This document shows, piece after piece, positions 25,338-35,942 of a stretch of DNA of 64,000 bases. Within the stretch, counting starts at the first letter, position 1, and each line of letters starts with the position of its first letter. The translations under genes and the position numbers were made by a program. Below the pieces are notes generated by a model. The model was given only the letters and a program-made list of their open reading frames with translations. It had not been told where the DNA came from and made no database searches. Source of the DNA: Massilia timonae CCUG 45783 (GTDB lineage: Bacteria; Pseudomonadota; Gammaproteobacteria; Burkholderiales; Burkholderiaceae_D). Where the stretch lies: the NCBI RefSeq assembly GCF_000315425.1, contig NZ_JH992925.1, positions 517,128 to 581,127 on the forward strand, written 5' to 3'.

Positions 25338-25830
25338 CAGGCGGCCCTGCGTTCGTAGGTCACGAAGGCATAGTCGAATCCCTGCTCTTCGGCGCGGTGG
25401 GTTTCGCGCGCGGTCTCGACCCATACGTCCGGGTCGATCGGCGGGAAGAAGGCATCGCAGCGGAAGGCGTGGTCGATGTGGGTGACGATCATGGCGTCGG
25501 CGACGTTCATGGCTTCGATGAAGACCTGGGCGCCGCCGATGATGCTGGCCGGCTCGCCATCGAGCAACGCGATGGCGGCGCCCAGCGAGGCCGCGCTGTC
25601 GACGCCTTCGTGCGACCAGCCGGCATTGCGGGTGACCACGATGTTGCGGCGCTTGGGCAGCGGGCGGCCGATCGAGTCGAAGGTCTTGCGGCCCATGATG
25701 ATGGGCTTGCCCAGGGTGACGCGCTTGAAGTGCGCCAGGTCTTCGGGCAGGTGCCAGGGCAGCTGGTTGTCCAGGCCGATGCCGTTGTTGGCGTCGACCG
25801 CGACCACGAGGGTCAGGCGGGGCGCGCTGT

Positions 25831-25834
<4 letters not shown>
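25337..25834 (-). CDS. folA: dihydrofolate reductase
   Basis: A 165-residue enzyme that reduces dihydrofolate to tetrahydrofolate with NADPH. Motifs include NGIGLDNQLPWHLPEDLAHF (active site with the conserved Asp), GRKTFDSIGRPLPKR, IIGGAQVF and a C-terminal YERR. It is coupled by a 4-base overlap to thyA upstream, which makes the dihydrofolate that FolA recycles. Confidence 0.97.
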
Positions 25835-26625
<791 letters not shown>

Positions 26626-26629
26626 TGCG

Positions 26630-27745
26630 TTACGGTTTCGGAGAATCTGTCATTTTAGCATTCGCCACCAGTGCCGCGGCAAACCGCCGCAGCGCTTCGC
26701 GCACCGTTTCGTCGGACATCGACAGCAGGTTGTCGCCGACGTAGATCTCGACGACGCTCGACGCCGGCAGCGCGCCATGCACGGCGCGGTTGAACATCCA
26801 GATGCCGTGCTCGCGCGCCAGCGCATCGCGCACCGCCAGCGCGCGCTCGCGGTCGACCGGCAGGTGGACATGCAGCATATTGGATTGAGGCGCGGCGGGA
26901 TTGACGCGCAGTTCGGGATGCGCGCGCAAGGCCTGGTAAAGAAAGCGGGTGCGCTCGAAATACGCCGGCATCGCCGCCAGCCGCTCGTCGAACTGCATCG
27001 CCGCCGCCACGATGTAGGGCGAGCGGTGGATGACGTTGCCGCCCTGGCGCCGGAACCACTCGGCGCAGCGATCCACGAAGGCGCGGCTGCCGAGCAGCAT
27101 GGCGCCGCCCAGCCCGCCGATGCCCTTGTACAGCGACACGTACACCGAATCGAAGCCGGCCGCGATCTCGGCCACGCCGCGGCCATGACCGGCTTGCGCC
27201 TCCCACAGGCGCGCGCCATCCATGTGCAGGTGGATGCCGCGGCTGCGGCAGTGGCGCTTGATCGCTTCCAGCTCGTCCCAGCTTGATAGCTGGCCGCCGA
27301 TCTCGCGCATCGGGATTTCGAGGCCGACGGCGCCGAGGCGGTCCGGCACCGCCGCCAGGTCGGCCTCGACCCAGGGGCGGTGACGGTCGCCCACGGACAG
27401 CGCCTGGAAATGGTCCAGCATCTGGTAGTTGGAACGTTCGTGAACGAAGATGTGCGAGGTCGGATGCAGGGCCACCAGGCGGCTGCCCCGGTCCGACGCC
27501 CCGAGCCGCAGCGCCGTGACCTGGGCCATGGTGCCGCTGATGCAGAACACGGCCGCCTCGAAGCCCAGCAGGGCGGCGACCTTGCGTTCGAAGTCCTGGA
27601 TCAGGGCGCCGTTGCCATAGACGTCGTGGTCGACGTCGTGCTCCTCGCACCAGGCGGCCATGGCGGCGAACAGTTCGGCCGGACGCCGCTGGCGATGGCC
27701 GGGGAAGATGGTGTGGCAGCGGCGCTGCAGGTCGGTGTCGGACAA
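26630..27745 (-). CDS. threonine aldolase family protein (PLP-dependent)
   Basis: A PLP enzyme of the threonine aldolase/beta-eliminating lyase family, which splits L-threonine or related beta-hydroxy amino acids into glycine and an aldehyde. Motifs are GHRQRRPAELFAAMAAW, ISGTMAQV, HPTSHIFVHE, HLHMDGARLWEA and the PLP lysine in SVYVSLYKGIGGLGG. I choose the TTG at 27745 (371 residues) because AGGAG lies 6 bases before it; a GTG at 27781 would give 383 residues but has no visible ribosome site. The TTG site sits at the foot of a perfect hairpin, see the separate entry. Confidence 0.85.
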   Translation of the reverse strand: MSDTDLQRRCHTIFPGHRQRRPAELFAAMAAWCEEHDVDHDVYGNGALIQDFERKVAALLGFEAAVFCISGTMAQVTALRLGASDRGSRLVALHPTSHIFVHERSNYQMLDHFQALSVGDRHRPWVEADLAAVPDRLGAVGLEIPMREIGGQLSSWDELEAIKRHCRSRGIHLHMDGARLWEAQAGHGRGVAEIAAGFDSVYVSLYKGIGGLGGAMLLGSRAFVDRCAEWFRRQGGNVIHRSPYIVAAAMQFDERLAAMPAYFERTRFLYQALRAHPELRVNPAAPQSNMLHVHLPVDRERALAVRDALAREHGIWMFNRAVHGALPASSVVEIYVGDNLLSMSDETVREALRRFAAALVANAKMTDSPKP

Positions 27746-27772
27746 AACGGGCTCCTGGAAGGCGAGCCCGTT
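27746..27772 (-). promoter_or_regulatory. hairpin covering the ribosome binding site of the aldolase gene
   Basis: On the minus strand AACGGGCTC and GAGCCCGTT form a perfect 9-bp stem with a 9-base loop. The stem and loop contain the AGGAG box, and the TTG start follows immediately. It could be a translational switch, or a terminator of the upstream chemoreceptor gene (only four T follow the stem). Confidence 0.55.
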
Positions 27773-27827
27773 ACTGTACACCGCCGCCGGCGCGGTTCAA
27801 AGAGCCGCATGGCGAGCTCTGAGAAAC

Positions 27828-29849
27828 TCAGTTCGCGATCAGCGCGCGGCGGGCAGGGGCCGCCAGCGCGGCGACCTCGCGTTCGTCGGCCAGGCGGAAA
27901 CGGCGCACCGAACGCGCCAGCGCGTCGGCCTGCTCGTGCATGGCCTGGGCGGCGGCGCTGGCCTCTTCGACCAGGGCCGCGTTCTGCTGGGTCACGGTGT
28001 CCATCTCGACCACCGAGCGGTTGATCTCTTCGATGCCCTGCGTCTGTTCCTGGCTGGCGCTGCTGATCTCGGACATGATGTCGGTCACGCGCTGCACGCT
28101 GTCCAGCACCTCCTGCATCGTGACGCCGGCCTGGGCGACCAGTTGGCTGCCGGCATCGACTTCGCTGTTGGACGCTTCGATCAGGACCTTGATCTCCTTG
28201 GCGGCGGCGGCCGAGCGCTGGGCCAGGTTGCGCACCTCGCTCGCCACGACCGCGAAGCCGCGGCCCTGTTCGCCGGCGCGCGCCGCCTCCACGGCCGCGT
28301 TCAGCGCCAGGATATTGGTCTGGAACGCGATGCCGTCGATGACGCTGGTGATGTCCGAGATCTTGCGCGAGGCCTGGGAAATCGAGTCCATGCGCGCCAC
28401 CACCTGCGACACCGTGCTGCCGCCTTTCTGGGCGACTTCGGACGCGCTGCGGGCCAACTGGTCGGCCTGGCGCGCATTGTCGGCGTTCTGGCGCACGGTC
28501 GTGGTCAGCTGGTCCATCGACGAGGCGGTGGTGGCCAGGCTGGCCGCCTGTTCCTCGGTGCGGCTGCACAGGTCGAGGTTGCCGGTCGAGATTTCCTGCG
28601 AGGCGGTGGCGATGTGCTCGGCGCCGTCGCGCACCTGGCCGACCACGCTCGAGAGGCGCGCGCCGATCTCGTTGATGGCGCCGGTGAGGCGGCCGATCTC
28701 GTCGTCGCGGCGCGCCTTGACCTGGGCGGTCAGGTCGCCGTCGGCGATGCGGGCGGCGACCGCCTGCACTTCGGCCAGCGGGCGGGTGACGGTGGCGCGC
28801 ACCAGGAAGTACAGCACGCTGGCCAGCACGGCGAGCGCCGCCAGGCCGAACAGGATGAAGCGGTTGCGCAGCTCGGTCGCGGCGGCGGTGATCTCGTCGC
28901 GGTAGGTGCCGCCGGCGATGACCCAGTTCCAGTCCTTCATCTCGGAATAGGCCGCGAATTTTTCGCGTGCCTGGAGCTCGCCCGGATTCTGCCAGTCGTA
29001 GCTGATCGTGCCCTCCTTCTTCTCCAGCATTTCCTTGATGAAGGCATGGCCGTCGGCCGACTGGCTGTCGAGGATGTTCTCGCCTTCCTTGCTCGGGTGG
29101 ACGATCAGGTCGCCATAGGTCTTCGGCGCCGACGACAGCACGAAGAAGTAGCCGGTCTCGCCGACCTTGACGGCGCGGATGCGCTCCTTCAGGGCGGCCA
29201 CGTCGGCGGTGATGTCGACGCCGACGTAGAGCGCGCCGACCACCTTGCCGGAGGCGTCGCGCACCGGCTCGTACTGGGTGATGAACTGCTTGCCGAACAG
29301 CGTGGTCAGGCCCACGTAGTTGCGGCCGGCGCGCAGCGCCGGGTAGGCCGGCGAGGCCTTGTCGAGGGCGGTGCCGACCGCGCGCTCGCCGTTTTCCTTC
29401 TTGACCGACGTCGACACGCGCACGAAGTCTTCGCCGGACGCGGCGAAGATGGTGGCGTTGCCGCCGGTGCGTTCGGTGAAGGCGTCCGGGGCGCTGAAGT
29501 CGAGGTTGAGCGCTTGGCCGGCCACGCTCAGGGTCGGCACCTGGCGGCCGCCGATGTCGACGGTGGTCGCTTCGTCGAGCGCGAAGTCGCCCGGCAGGCC
29601 GGCGCGGAAGATGCGGCCGAAGCTGACCGCCTGGCTGCTGACGGTCTTGTTGAACAGCTCGACGGTGCTGGAGACGCCGTGCAGCTCGTTCCTCACGCTG
29701 TCGATGGCGCGCCGTTCCAGCATGCCGGAGGTCAGGACGGTGATGGTCGCGATCAGGGCGGCAATGATGGCGCCGGCCAGCAAAAAGGTGACGGCGCTGA
29801 TGCGCGTGTCAACATTCCAGCTGGCTGGACTAAATTTGCGGTTGCTCAT
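27828..29849 (-). CDS. methyl-accepting chemotaxis protein with Cache sensor
   Basis: A 673-residue chemoreceptor. Helix 1 lies at about 17-40, a long periplasmic Cache-type sensor at about 41-325 (IFAASGEDFVRVSTSVKKE, GETGYFFVLSSAPKTYGDLIVHP and MKDWNWVIAGGTY are Cache signatures), helix 2 at about 332-352, then HAMP, and a signalling domain with the conserved hairpin tip ISDITSVIDGIAFQTNILAL and AAVEAARAGEQGRGFAVVA. There is no C-terminal NWETF-type tether pentapeptide. No other chemotaxis gene is adjacent. The ligand is unknown. Confidence 0.92.
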   Translation of the reverse strand: MSNRKFSPASWNVDTRISAVTFLLAGAIIAALIATITVLTSGMLERRAIDSVRNELHGVSSTVELFNKTVSSQAVSFGRIFRAGLPGDFALDEATTVDIGGRQVPTLSVAGQALNLDFSAPDAFTERTGGNATIFAASGEDFVRVSTSVKKENGERAVGTALDKASPAYPALRAGRNYVGLTTLFGKQFITQYEPVRDASGKVVGALYVGVDITADVAALKERIRAVKVGETGYFFVLSSAPKTYGDLIVHPSKEGENILDSQSADGHAFIKEMLEKKEGTISYDWQNPGELQAREKFAAYSEMKDWNWVIAGGTYRDEITAAATELRNRFILFGLAALAVLASVLYFLVRATVTRPLAEVQAVAARIADGDLTAQVKARRDDEIGRLTGAINEIGARLSSVVGQVRDGAEHIATASQEISTGNLDLCSRTEEQAASLATTASSMDQLTTTVRQNADNARQADQLARSASEVAQKGGSTVSQVVARMDSISQASRKISDITSVIDGIAFQTNILALNAAVEAARAGEQGRGFAVVASEVRNLAQRSAAAAKEIKVLIEASNSEVDAGSQLVAQAGVTMQEVLDSVQRVTDIMSEISSASQEQTQGIEEINRSVVEMDTVTQQNAALVEEASAAAQAMHEQADALARSVRRFRLADEREVAALAAPARRALIAN

Positions 29850-30006
29850 TTATAGCGAGGAAAAATAGAGGGATATAAGCCGCGATCATACCTCGCAAAC
29901 TTTTCCTGCCGCAATATTTAGTGAGTTTTGGAATGCTACCTGGTCGCTCTGTAACAACAGCTTGATGGATTGCTACGTGATACTACGGATTGCCCGGAGC
30001 GCCTCG

Positions 30007-31854
30007 TCATGCCGCCACCGGCGCATGGGTCTGGAACTGCAGCGCAGCCAGGTTGGCATACACGCCACGCAGGGCGATCAGCTCGGCGTGGGTGCCGGAT
30101 TCGACGATCCGGCCTTCGTCCAGCACGATGATGCGGTCGGCCCGCTGCACGGTGGCCAGGCGGTGGGCGATGATGATGGTGGTGCGGCCGACCATCGCCG
30201 CTTCGAGCGCGCGCTGGACCAGGCGTTCGGATTCGGCGTCGAGCGCGCTGGTGGCTTCGTCCAGCAGCAGCAGCGGCGGGTTCTTGAGCAGGGCGCGCGC
30301 GATCGCGATGCGCTGGCGCTGGCCGCCCGACAGGCGCACCCCGCGCTCGCCCAGGAACGACGCGTAGCCTTGCGGCAGGCGCTCGATGAAATCGTGGGCC
30401 GCGGCCATCCTGGCCGCCGCGATCACCTCGTCGTCGCTCGCGTCCGGACGGCCGTAGCGGATGTTTTCCATGGCGTCGAGCGAGAAGATCACGGTATCTT
30501 GCGGCACGATGCCGACCGCGCCGCGCAGCGTCTGCAGCGCCAGGTCACGCACGTCCACGCCGTCGAGGCGGATGCTGCCGGCCTGCGGATCGTAGAAGCG
30601 CAGCAGCAGCTGGAACAGGGTGGTCTTGCCGGCGCCGGAAGGGCCGACCACGGCCACCGTCTCGCCGGGGCGGATCTCGAGCGCGAGATGCGACAGTGCG
30701 GCTTCGTCCAGGCGCGACGGATAGGCGAAGGTCACGTCGTCGAGCGTCACGCGGGCGCCGTTCTCGGTGCGCGCGGGCAGGTTTTTGGGTTGCAGCGGAT
30801 CCTGGATCTCGGATTGCGCGCCGAGCAGTTCGAGCAGGCGTTCGGTGGCGCCGGCGGCGCGCTGGGCGTCGCCCATCACTTCCGACAGGGCGCCGACCGA
30901 ACCGGCCACGATGCCGGCGTACAGGATGAACTGGCCCAGGTCGCCGCCGGTCATGGTGCCTTCGAGCACGGCGTGGGCGCCGAGCCACAGCACGAACACG
31001 ATGGCGCCGAACACCAGCACGATGGCCAGCATGGTGAGCGTGGCGCGGGCGCGGATGCGGCGCATCGCGGTGCTGAAGGCGCCTTCGACTTCCCTCGAGA
31101 AGCGGCCCGATTCATGGCCCTCGCGGGTAAATGCCTGCACGGTCGGCATCGCGTTCAGGATCTCGCCGGCCACCGCCGAGGCGTCGGCGATGCGGTCCTG
31201 CGAATCGCGCGACAGCTTGCGCACGCGGCGCCCGAACAGCACGATCGGCAGCACCACCAGCACCAGCAGGCCCAGGATGATGGAGGTCAGGCGCGGGCTG
31301 GTCACGAACAGCATCACCAGGCCGCCGAAGAACAGCAGCGTGTTGCGCAGCGCCAGCGAGATGCTGGTGCCGACCACGGTCTGGATCAGGGTGGTGTCGG
31401 TGGTCAGGCGCGACAGCACTTCGCCGGTGCGGGTGGTCTCGAAGAATTCGGGGCTCTGGCGCACCACGTGGCCGTAGACGCTGCTCCTGATATCCGCGGT
31501 GACGCGCTCGCCCAGCCACGACACCATGTAGAAGCGCGCCGCGGTGGCCACCGCGAGCACCGCGGCGACGCCGAACAGGGCCAGGAAGGTGGCGTTGATG
31601 TGTTCCAGGCTGCCGCCTTCGATCGCGGCGCCGGCGGCCGCGCTGGCTGAAGCTGCGCCGAAGCCCAGGTCGATCATCTGCTTGAAGGCCGCCGGGATCG
31701 CCAGGGTGGCGCCGGCGGCGAACAGCAGCGCGATGCCGGCCAGCAGGAACTGGCGGCGATAGGGACGCAGGAAGGGGCTCAAGCCCCTGAGGGTGGCCAG
31801 GCTGCTCTTGCGGGATGATTCTGGGTCGGTCTTGCTGGTGTTACGGGTGGTCAT
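30007..31854 (-). CDS. MsbA-like ABC exporter (fused permease and ATPase)
   Basis: A 615-residue half transporter. The N-terminal six-helix domain (about 28-320) is followed by an ATPase with Walker A GPSGAGKTT, Q-loop VPQDTVIF, signature RLSGGQRQRIAIARALL, Walker B LLLLDEATSALD and H-loop AHRLATV. It resembles MsbA/LmrA-type lipid or multidrug exporters; the substrate cannot be decided. It lies 42 bases downstream of the AttH-like gene and could be read with it. Confidence 0.88.
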   Translation of the reverse strand: MTTRNTSKTDPESSRKSSLATLRGLSPFLRPYRRQFLLAGIALLFAAGATLAIPAAFKQMIDLGFGAASASAAAGAAIEGGSLEHINATFLALFGVAAVLAVATAARFYMVSWLGERVTADIRSSVYGHVVRQSPEFFETTRTGEVLSRLTTDTTLIQTVVGTSISLALRNTLLFFGGLVMLFVTSPRLTSIILGLLVLVVLPIVLFGRRVRKLSRDSQDRIADASAVAGEILNAMPTVQAFTREGHESGRFSREVEGAFSTAMRRIRARATLTMLAIVLVFGAIVFVLWLGAHAVLEGTMTGGDLGQFILYAGIVAGSVGALSEVMGDAQRAAGATERLLELLGAQSEIQDPLQPKNLPARTENGARVTLDDVTFAYPSRLDEAALSHLALEIRPGETVAVVGPSGAGKTTLFQLLLRFYDPQAGSIRLDGVDVRDLALQTLRGAVGIVPQDTVIFSLDAMENIRYGRPDASDDEVIAAARMAAAHDFIERLPQGYASFLGERGVRLSGGQRQRIAIARALLKNPPLLLLDEATSALDAESERLVQRALEAAMVGRTTIIIAHRLATVQRADRIIVLDEGRIVESGTHAELIALRGVYANLAALQFQTHAPVAA

Positions 31855-31896
31855 CGTGTTTTGGCGTGTCGGTCGTTCTTGTTATCGTTATTGTTA

Positions 31897-32964
31897 TTAA
31901 AGCTTCATGGGTTGCACATAGCCGGTCATCTCGAGGTAGCCGCGGCCCACCCGGCGGCCGTTCTGCTGGATCGTGACCGCGCCTTCCCAGTACACGGCGC
32001 CGGTCGAGCGGCGCGAGTCGAGTTCCTGGTCTTGCTGCAGCGGCACCACCTGCCAGGCCTGGCCGCCCGTGCTGATCGTGGTCGCGATCGGATACGTGGC
32101 GCCGGTGCGCGGCGACTTCCAGTGCGTCTGCGGCGCGAAGGTGATCTGCTCGGGCGCGTAGTGCAGCACCTTGCCGGCCTTGTCGCGCCGGGTGGCGTGC
32201 GCCCATAGTTTACCACCTTGGCGGTCGCGGATCTGGAAAGCCATCAGGGCGCCGCCGTCGTCGAGGTTGGCGCCGACCCAATCCCAGCCCACGGCGTCCG
32301 GCTGCAGCGCCTCGCTCGACCATTCGTGGTCGAGCCACGCGCTGCCGCTCACCTGCGTGGCCGCCATGCCGGCGCGGCCGACCGTGCCGCTCACTTCCAG
32401 GTGCGGTTCGCTGTAGTAGTAGCTCGCGTGCCGGGCGCTGGGACCCTTGCGCGAATAGCCGCCCTGGCCCTGCACCAGCACCGGCTGGGTCGGGCGCAGG
32501 CGCAGTTCGAGCGTCAGCTGGTTGGATCGGACGGTGACCCGGTAGACGCCGCCCGCATCGCGGACCATGCGCCAGTCGTCGAGTTTGAGGTCGGTGTTGC
32601 CGGGCCGCGCCCAGGCCATGCTGAAGCCCTCGCGCGCGCTGCGCTCGTCGTGCACCAGGCGGCCGACCTGGGGATCGGACAGCGCCGCGTGGCCGATCAC
32701 CAGCTGGCGCGGCGCGAAATGGCTCGGGTTGGCGTTGTCGGCGCCGGTGCGGCTGCGAAAGAAGGTGACCTGGAAGCCGAGCGGGCGCTTGTCGGGCGTC
32801 TCGACCCAGCCGGTGACGTACCACCACTCGGTGCGAAACTCCGGATGGGCGCCGTAGTCGCGCGGGAACGACAGGCCGGCGCCCGGGGTGACCGGCGCAT
32901 ACACGGGCGCCGCGGCATGGGCAGACAGCGACAGCAAGACCAACAGGCACAGAATAAAACGCAT
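31897..32964 (-). CDS. AttH/CrtC-like lipocalin family protein, exported
   Basis: A 355-residue secreted protein of the AttH/carotenoid 1,2-hydratase family. A signal peptide covers about residues 1-18. Family motifs are DYGAHPEFRTEWWYVTGW, GFQVTFFRSR, YYYSEPHLEVSG and SGSAWLDHEWSSE, followed by WDWVGANLDDGGALMAFQIR. No carotenoid genes are near, and the AttH-type association with an FtsX-like permease suggests an envelope transport role instead. Its ATG overlaps the permease stop by one base (TAATG), so the two are coupled. Confidence 0.85.
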   Translation of the reverse strand: MRFILCLLVLLSLSAHAAAPVYAPVTPGAGLSFPRDYGAHPEFRTEWWYVTGWVETPDKRPLGFQVTFFRSRTGADNANPSHFAPRQLVIGHAALSDPQVGRLVHDERSAREGFSMAWARPGNTDLKLDDWRMVRDAGGVYRVTVRSNQLTLELRLRPTQPVLVQGQGGYSRKGPSARHASYYYSEPHLEVSGTVGRAGMAATQVSGSAWLDHEWSSEALQPDAVGWDWVGANLDDGGALMAFQIRDRQGGKLWAHATRRDKAGKVLHYAPEQITFAPQTHWKSPRTGATYPIATTISTGGQAWQVVPLQQDQELDSRRSTGAVYWEGAVTIQQNGRRVGRGYLEMTGYVQPMKL

Positions 32965-35513
32965 TACCAATCCTCTCTGACCGCGCGCACCGGGCCGCCG
33001 GACAATGCCTGGCGTCCCGAGACGAGCGCGGTAGCAACCGATGCAGCGACCAGCACCGCGGCCACGCTGCCGAGCAGGGGCCAGGGCAGGTGCAAGCCCA
33101 TGGTCCAGTGGAAGGACTGCGGGTTGATCACGTACACCAGGATCAGGCTGATCACCAGCCCGAGCGCGAAACCGGCGACGACGCCGAGGCCTGTCAGCAA
33201 CCCGCCCTCGAAGGCGAGCAGTTGCAAGACCTGGCGCCGGGTGACGCCGACGTGGCGCAGCATACCGAATTCTCGCGCCCTTGCCAAAGTCTGGGCCGAA
33301 AAACTCGCCGCGATGCCCGACAGGCCGATGGCGATCGCGATCGCCTCGAGCAGGTAAGTGACGGCGAAACTGCGGTCGAAGATCTTGAGGCTGGTGGCGC
33401 GGATGTCGCCGGGCCGCATCAGGTTCAGCGAGGGTCCGAACGGCAGCGCGCGCAGGCTGCCTTCCAGCGTCGCGGCGTCCACGCCGCGCGCGCTCCACAG
33501 GGCGGCGTCGGTGACCTCGCGCTCGCCCGTCAGCCGGCGGTAGTCCTGCAGCTGGATCACGACCGAGCCGCCCTGGTTGGCGTAGTCGCGCCAGGCGCCG
33601 GCGACGAAGAACTCCACCTGCGCCCCGCCAAGGGGCAGGCGAAGGCGCTGCCCTACGCGGGCGCCGTACAGGTCGAGCATCGCCTCCGACACCCAGGCGG
33701 GGCGGCTGCCTGGCAGGATTGGCGCCGATTGACCGACCAGGTACAGCAGGCGGGCTGGGTCGCTGGCGTCGATGTCGCGGGCGATGACGACGATTGGCGG
33801 CCGCTCGGGCGACAGTGACACGCGCCGGGTGCGCAGGAACTGGACTCTCTCGACGCCGGGCAGACTGGCCAGCGCGGCCTGCTGCTCGCCGCTCAGGAAG
33901 CCGGTGCCGCCGGCATCGATCGTGCGCACGTACAGGTCGGCCGGCAGGATGTGGGCCATCCAGTCGTCGACCGAGACCCGGAAGCTCGACACCATGATCC
34001 CCATCGCCACCATCAGGCTGAAGCTGGCCAGGATGCCGCCCAGGGCGATCGAGGCCTGGCCCGGCGCGTTGGCCAGGCGCGCCAGCGACAGCGCCAGCAC
34101 CGCCGGACTGCGCTGGCGCCGCCCGAGAGAGGCTTCGAGCGCGCGGAAGGTCAGCGCCGCGAAGCGCGGCATCAGGCCGATGCCGCCGACCAGCAGCAGG
34201 GCGATTGCCAGGTAGCCGAACAGCGGCAGCTCGAACACCGGCGGCGCGAAGGCGAACAGCGCGGCCAATCCCAGGCAGACGAGCGAGGGCCAGACCCGCG
34301 CCAGGCGCGTGAGCGGCGCCTCGTCGGCGCCGGACTTGATGGCCACCGCCGGCCGCGCGCGCGCCGCCTCCCAGGCCGGCGCCAGGCAGCCAAGCAGGGC
34401 CACGCCCAGGCCCAGCGCGAAAAACACCAGGGCGGCGCCGGGCGTGAACGCGACCTGCGGGCGGATCCCGGGGAAGTAGCCGGCGCCAAGGTCGCCGCCA
34501 AAGAAATGCAGCGCGGCGGCCGCCAGAGCGTAGCCGGCGCCGATGCCGAGCAGCGCGCCCAGCACGCCCAGGCTGCCTCCTTCGAGCAGCACCTGGCGCA
34601 GCAACTGGCCGCGTTCGAGGCCCAGCACCCGCAGCAGCGCGAACTGGCTGCGGCGGCGCATCACCGACAGCGCCTGCGTCGAAAACACGAGGAAGGCGCC
34701 GGTGAACAGCGCCACCAGCGCCAGCACGGTCAGGTTGACGCGGTAGGCGCGGCTCATGTTGGCGGTGCGGCTTTCCTGGTCGGCGTCGTTCGGCTGGCCG
34801 ACCGTGAAGCGGCCCGGCCAGGTGCGATCGAGCTGGGCGGCGAGATTGCGCTGGAAGGCGGCGCGGTCGACGCCGTCGCGCAATTTGAGGTCGACCCGCG
34901 ACAGCTGGCCGAGCCGGTTGAGGCGCCATTGGGCGGCGCCGATGTCCATCACCGCCAGGCGCTGGCCGGCGCGGGCGCGCTGCACCGGGCCGGCCACGCG
35001 CAGGGCGACTTCGCCGGTGCCGGCGCGCAGCACCAGGGTGTCGCCGCGCCGCTTGTTCAGCCAGGCCTCGGCCGCCGGCGACAGGAACAAGGCGTCGTCG
35101 GCCAGGATGTCGAGCCGGCGGCCCTCGTCCGTCACCCCGAGCAGGTCGGGCGAGATGGCGCCGGCGCGAAACGGGTCGATGCCGACGATGCGCAGCGGAG
35201 CGTCGGCGCCCGGCACGCCGGCCTGGACCTCGAGGATGGGCGAGGCCAGCGCGACTTCGGGATGTTCGGCCAGGAAGGGGTAGACGGATTCGTCGAACAA
35301 CGGCTCGCGGCCCTCTACCCGTATGTCGGCCTGGCCGGACAGGCTCTTGACGGCGGCCGAGAATTCGTTGAAGGCGGCGGCGTTGATCAGGTGGATGGCG
35401 AAGCCCATCGCCACCCCGGCGGCGATCGCCGCGATGGCGACCAGCGCCCGCACCGGATGCGCGCGCCATTCGCCGAGCAATAGCCAGCGCGACAGCCGGC
35501 TCAGGCCGGGCAT
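32964..35513 (-). CDS. FtsX-like ABC transporter permease
   Basis: An 849-residue permease with two FtsX domains. Helix 1 lies at about 20-42, a periplasmic MacB-like domain follows, the first FtsX unit is at about 255-400, a linker with several helices at about 410-500, a second periplasmic domain, and the last FtsX unit at about 715-835. Such proteins move lipids, lipoproteins or peptides from the periplasmic side and need a separate ATPase, which is not beside it here. The ATG at 35513 is chosen because translation then begins with MPGLSRLSRWLLLGEWR; it overlaps the upstream gene by 13 bases. Confidence 0.88.
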   Translation of the reverse strand: MPGLSRLSRWLLLGEWRAHPVRALVAIAAIAAGVAMGFAIHLINAAAFNEFSAAVKSLSGQADIRVEGREPLFDESVYPFLAEHPEVALASPILEVQAGVPGADAPLRIVGIDPFRAGAISPDLLGVTDEGRRLDILADDALFLSPAAEAWLNKRRGDTLVLRAGTGEVALRVAGPVQRARAGQRLAVMDIGAAQWRLNRLGQLSRVDLKLRDGVDRAAFQRNLAAQLDRTWPGRFTVGQPNDADQESRTANMSRAYRVNLTVLALVALFTGAFLVFSTQALSVMRRRSQFALLRVLGLERGQLLRQVLLEGGSLGVLGALLGIGAGYALAAAALHFFGGDLGAGYFPGIRPQVAFTPGAALVFFALGLGVALLGCLAPAWEAARARPAVAIKSGADEAPLTRLARVWPSLVCLGLAALFAFAPPVFELPLFGYLAIALLLVGGIGLMPRFAALTFRALEASLGRRQRSPAVLALSLARLANAPGQASIALGGILASFSLMVAMGIMVSSFRVSVDDWMAHILPADLYVRTIDAGGTGFLSGEQQAALASLPGVERVQFLRTRRVSLSPERPPIVVIARDIDASDPARLLYLVGQSAPILPGSRPAWVSEAMLDLYGARVGQRLRLPLGGAQVEFFVAGAWRDYANQGGSVVIQLQDYRRLTGEREVTDAALWSARGVDAATLEGSLRALPFGPSLNLMRPGDIRATSLKIFDRSFAVTYLLEAIAIAIGLSGIAASFSAQTLARAREFGMLRHVGVTRRQVLQLLAFEGGLLTGLGVVAGFALGLVISLILVYVINPQSFHWTMGLHLPWPLLGSVAAVLVAASVATALVSGRQALSGGPVRAVREDW

Positions 35514-35929
35514 TCCACCGCCAGCGTTTCGGCCTGGCGCCGCGCCTTGATCCGCGCCGCCTCCTTGGCGTCGCCGCGCGCGCGCGCCAGGTCTTCCTCG
35601 AGCCACTGGCGCTGCAGGCGCAGCTTGTCGCAGCGCTTGCGCAGGGCCGGCGCTGCGCGCCGGGCGCGTTCGCCGTCGCGTTCTTCGCGCAGGGTCTGGT
35701 CAGCGCGTTGCTTGTCGATACCCATGGCCAGGTCGCGCGCGCGATCCAGGCGCGCCAGCGTTTCGGGATCGGGCGGCGGCGCGGCGCGCACGGGCAACTC
35801 CGCGCCGGCGCCGGGGCAGGGGCGGTCGGCGTAGGTCACGCGCCCACTCTCCTGGCATTTGTAGATGGCGCCAGCGGCCTGGGCCTGGCACAGGATGCAG
35901 GCCGTGGCGATCGAGAGCAAGCGGTGCAT
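35501..35929 (-). CDS. DUF4124-domain periplasmic protein
   Basis: A 142-residue exported protein. A signal peptide (about 1-20, ending AGA) is followed by the DUF4124 motif IYKCQESGRVTYADRPCPG and a charged coiled-coil-like tail rich in Arg, Ala and Glu (about 60-135). DUF4124 proteins are common in betaproteobacteria and have no known function. Its end overlaps the permease start by 13 bases. Confidence 0.82.
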   Translation of the reverse strand: MHRLLSIATACILCQAQAAGAIYKCQESGRVTYADRPCPGAGAELPVRAAPPPDPETLARLDRARDLAMGIDKQRADQTLREERDGERARRAAPALRKRCDKLRLQRQWLEEDLARARGDAKEAARIKARRQAETLAVECPA

Positions 35930-35942
35930 GCGCGACTCCTGG

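Noticed and set aside
27660..29855. 731-codon open frame on the plus strand opposite the chemoreceptor
   Set aside because: Antisense of a gene with full Cache, HAMP and signalling motifs; its own translation shows no recognisable domain.
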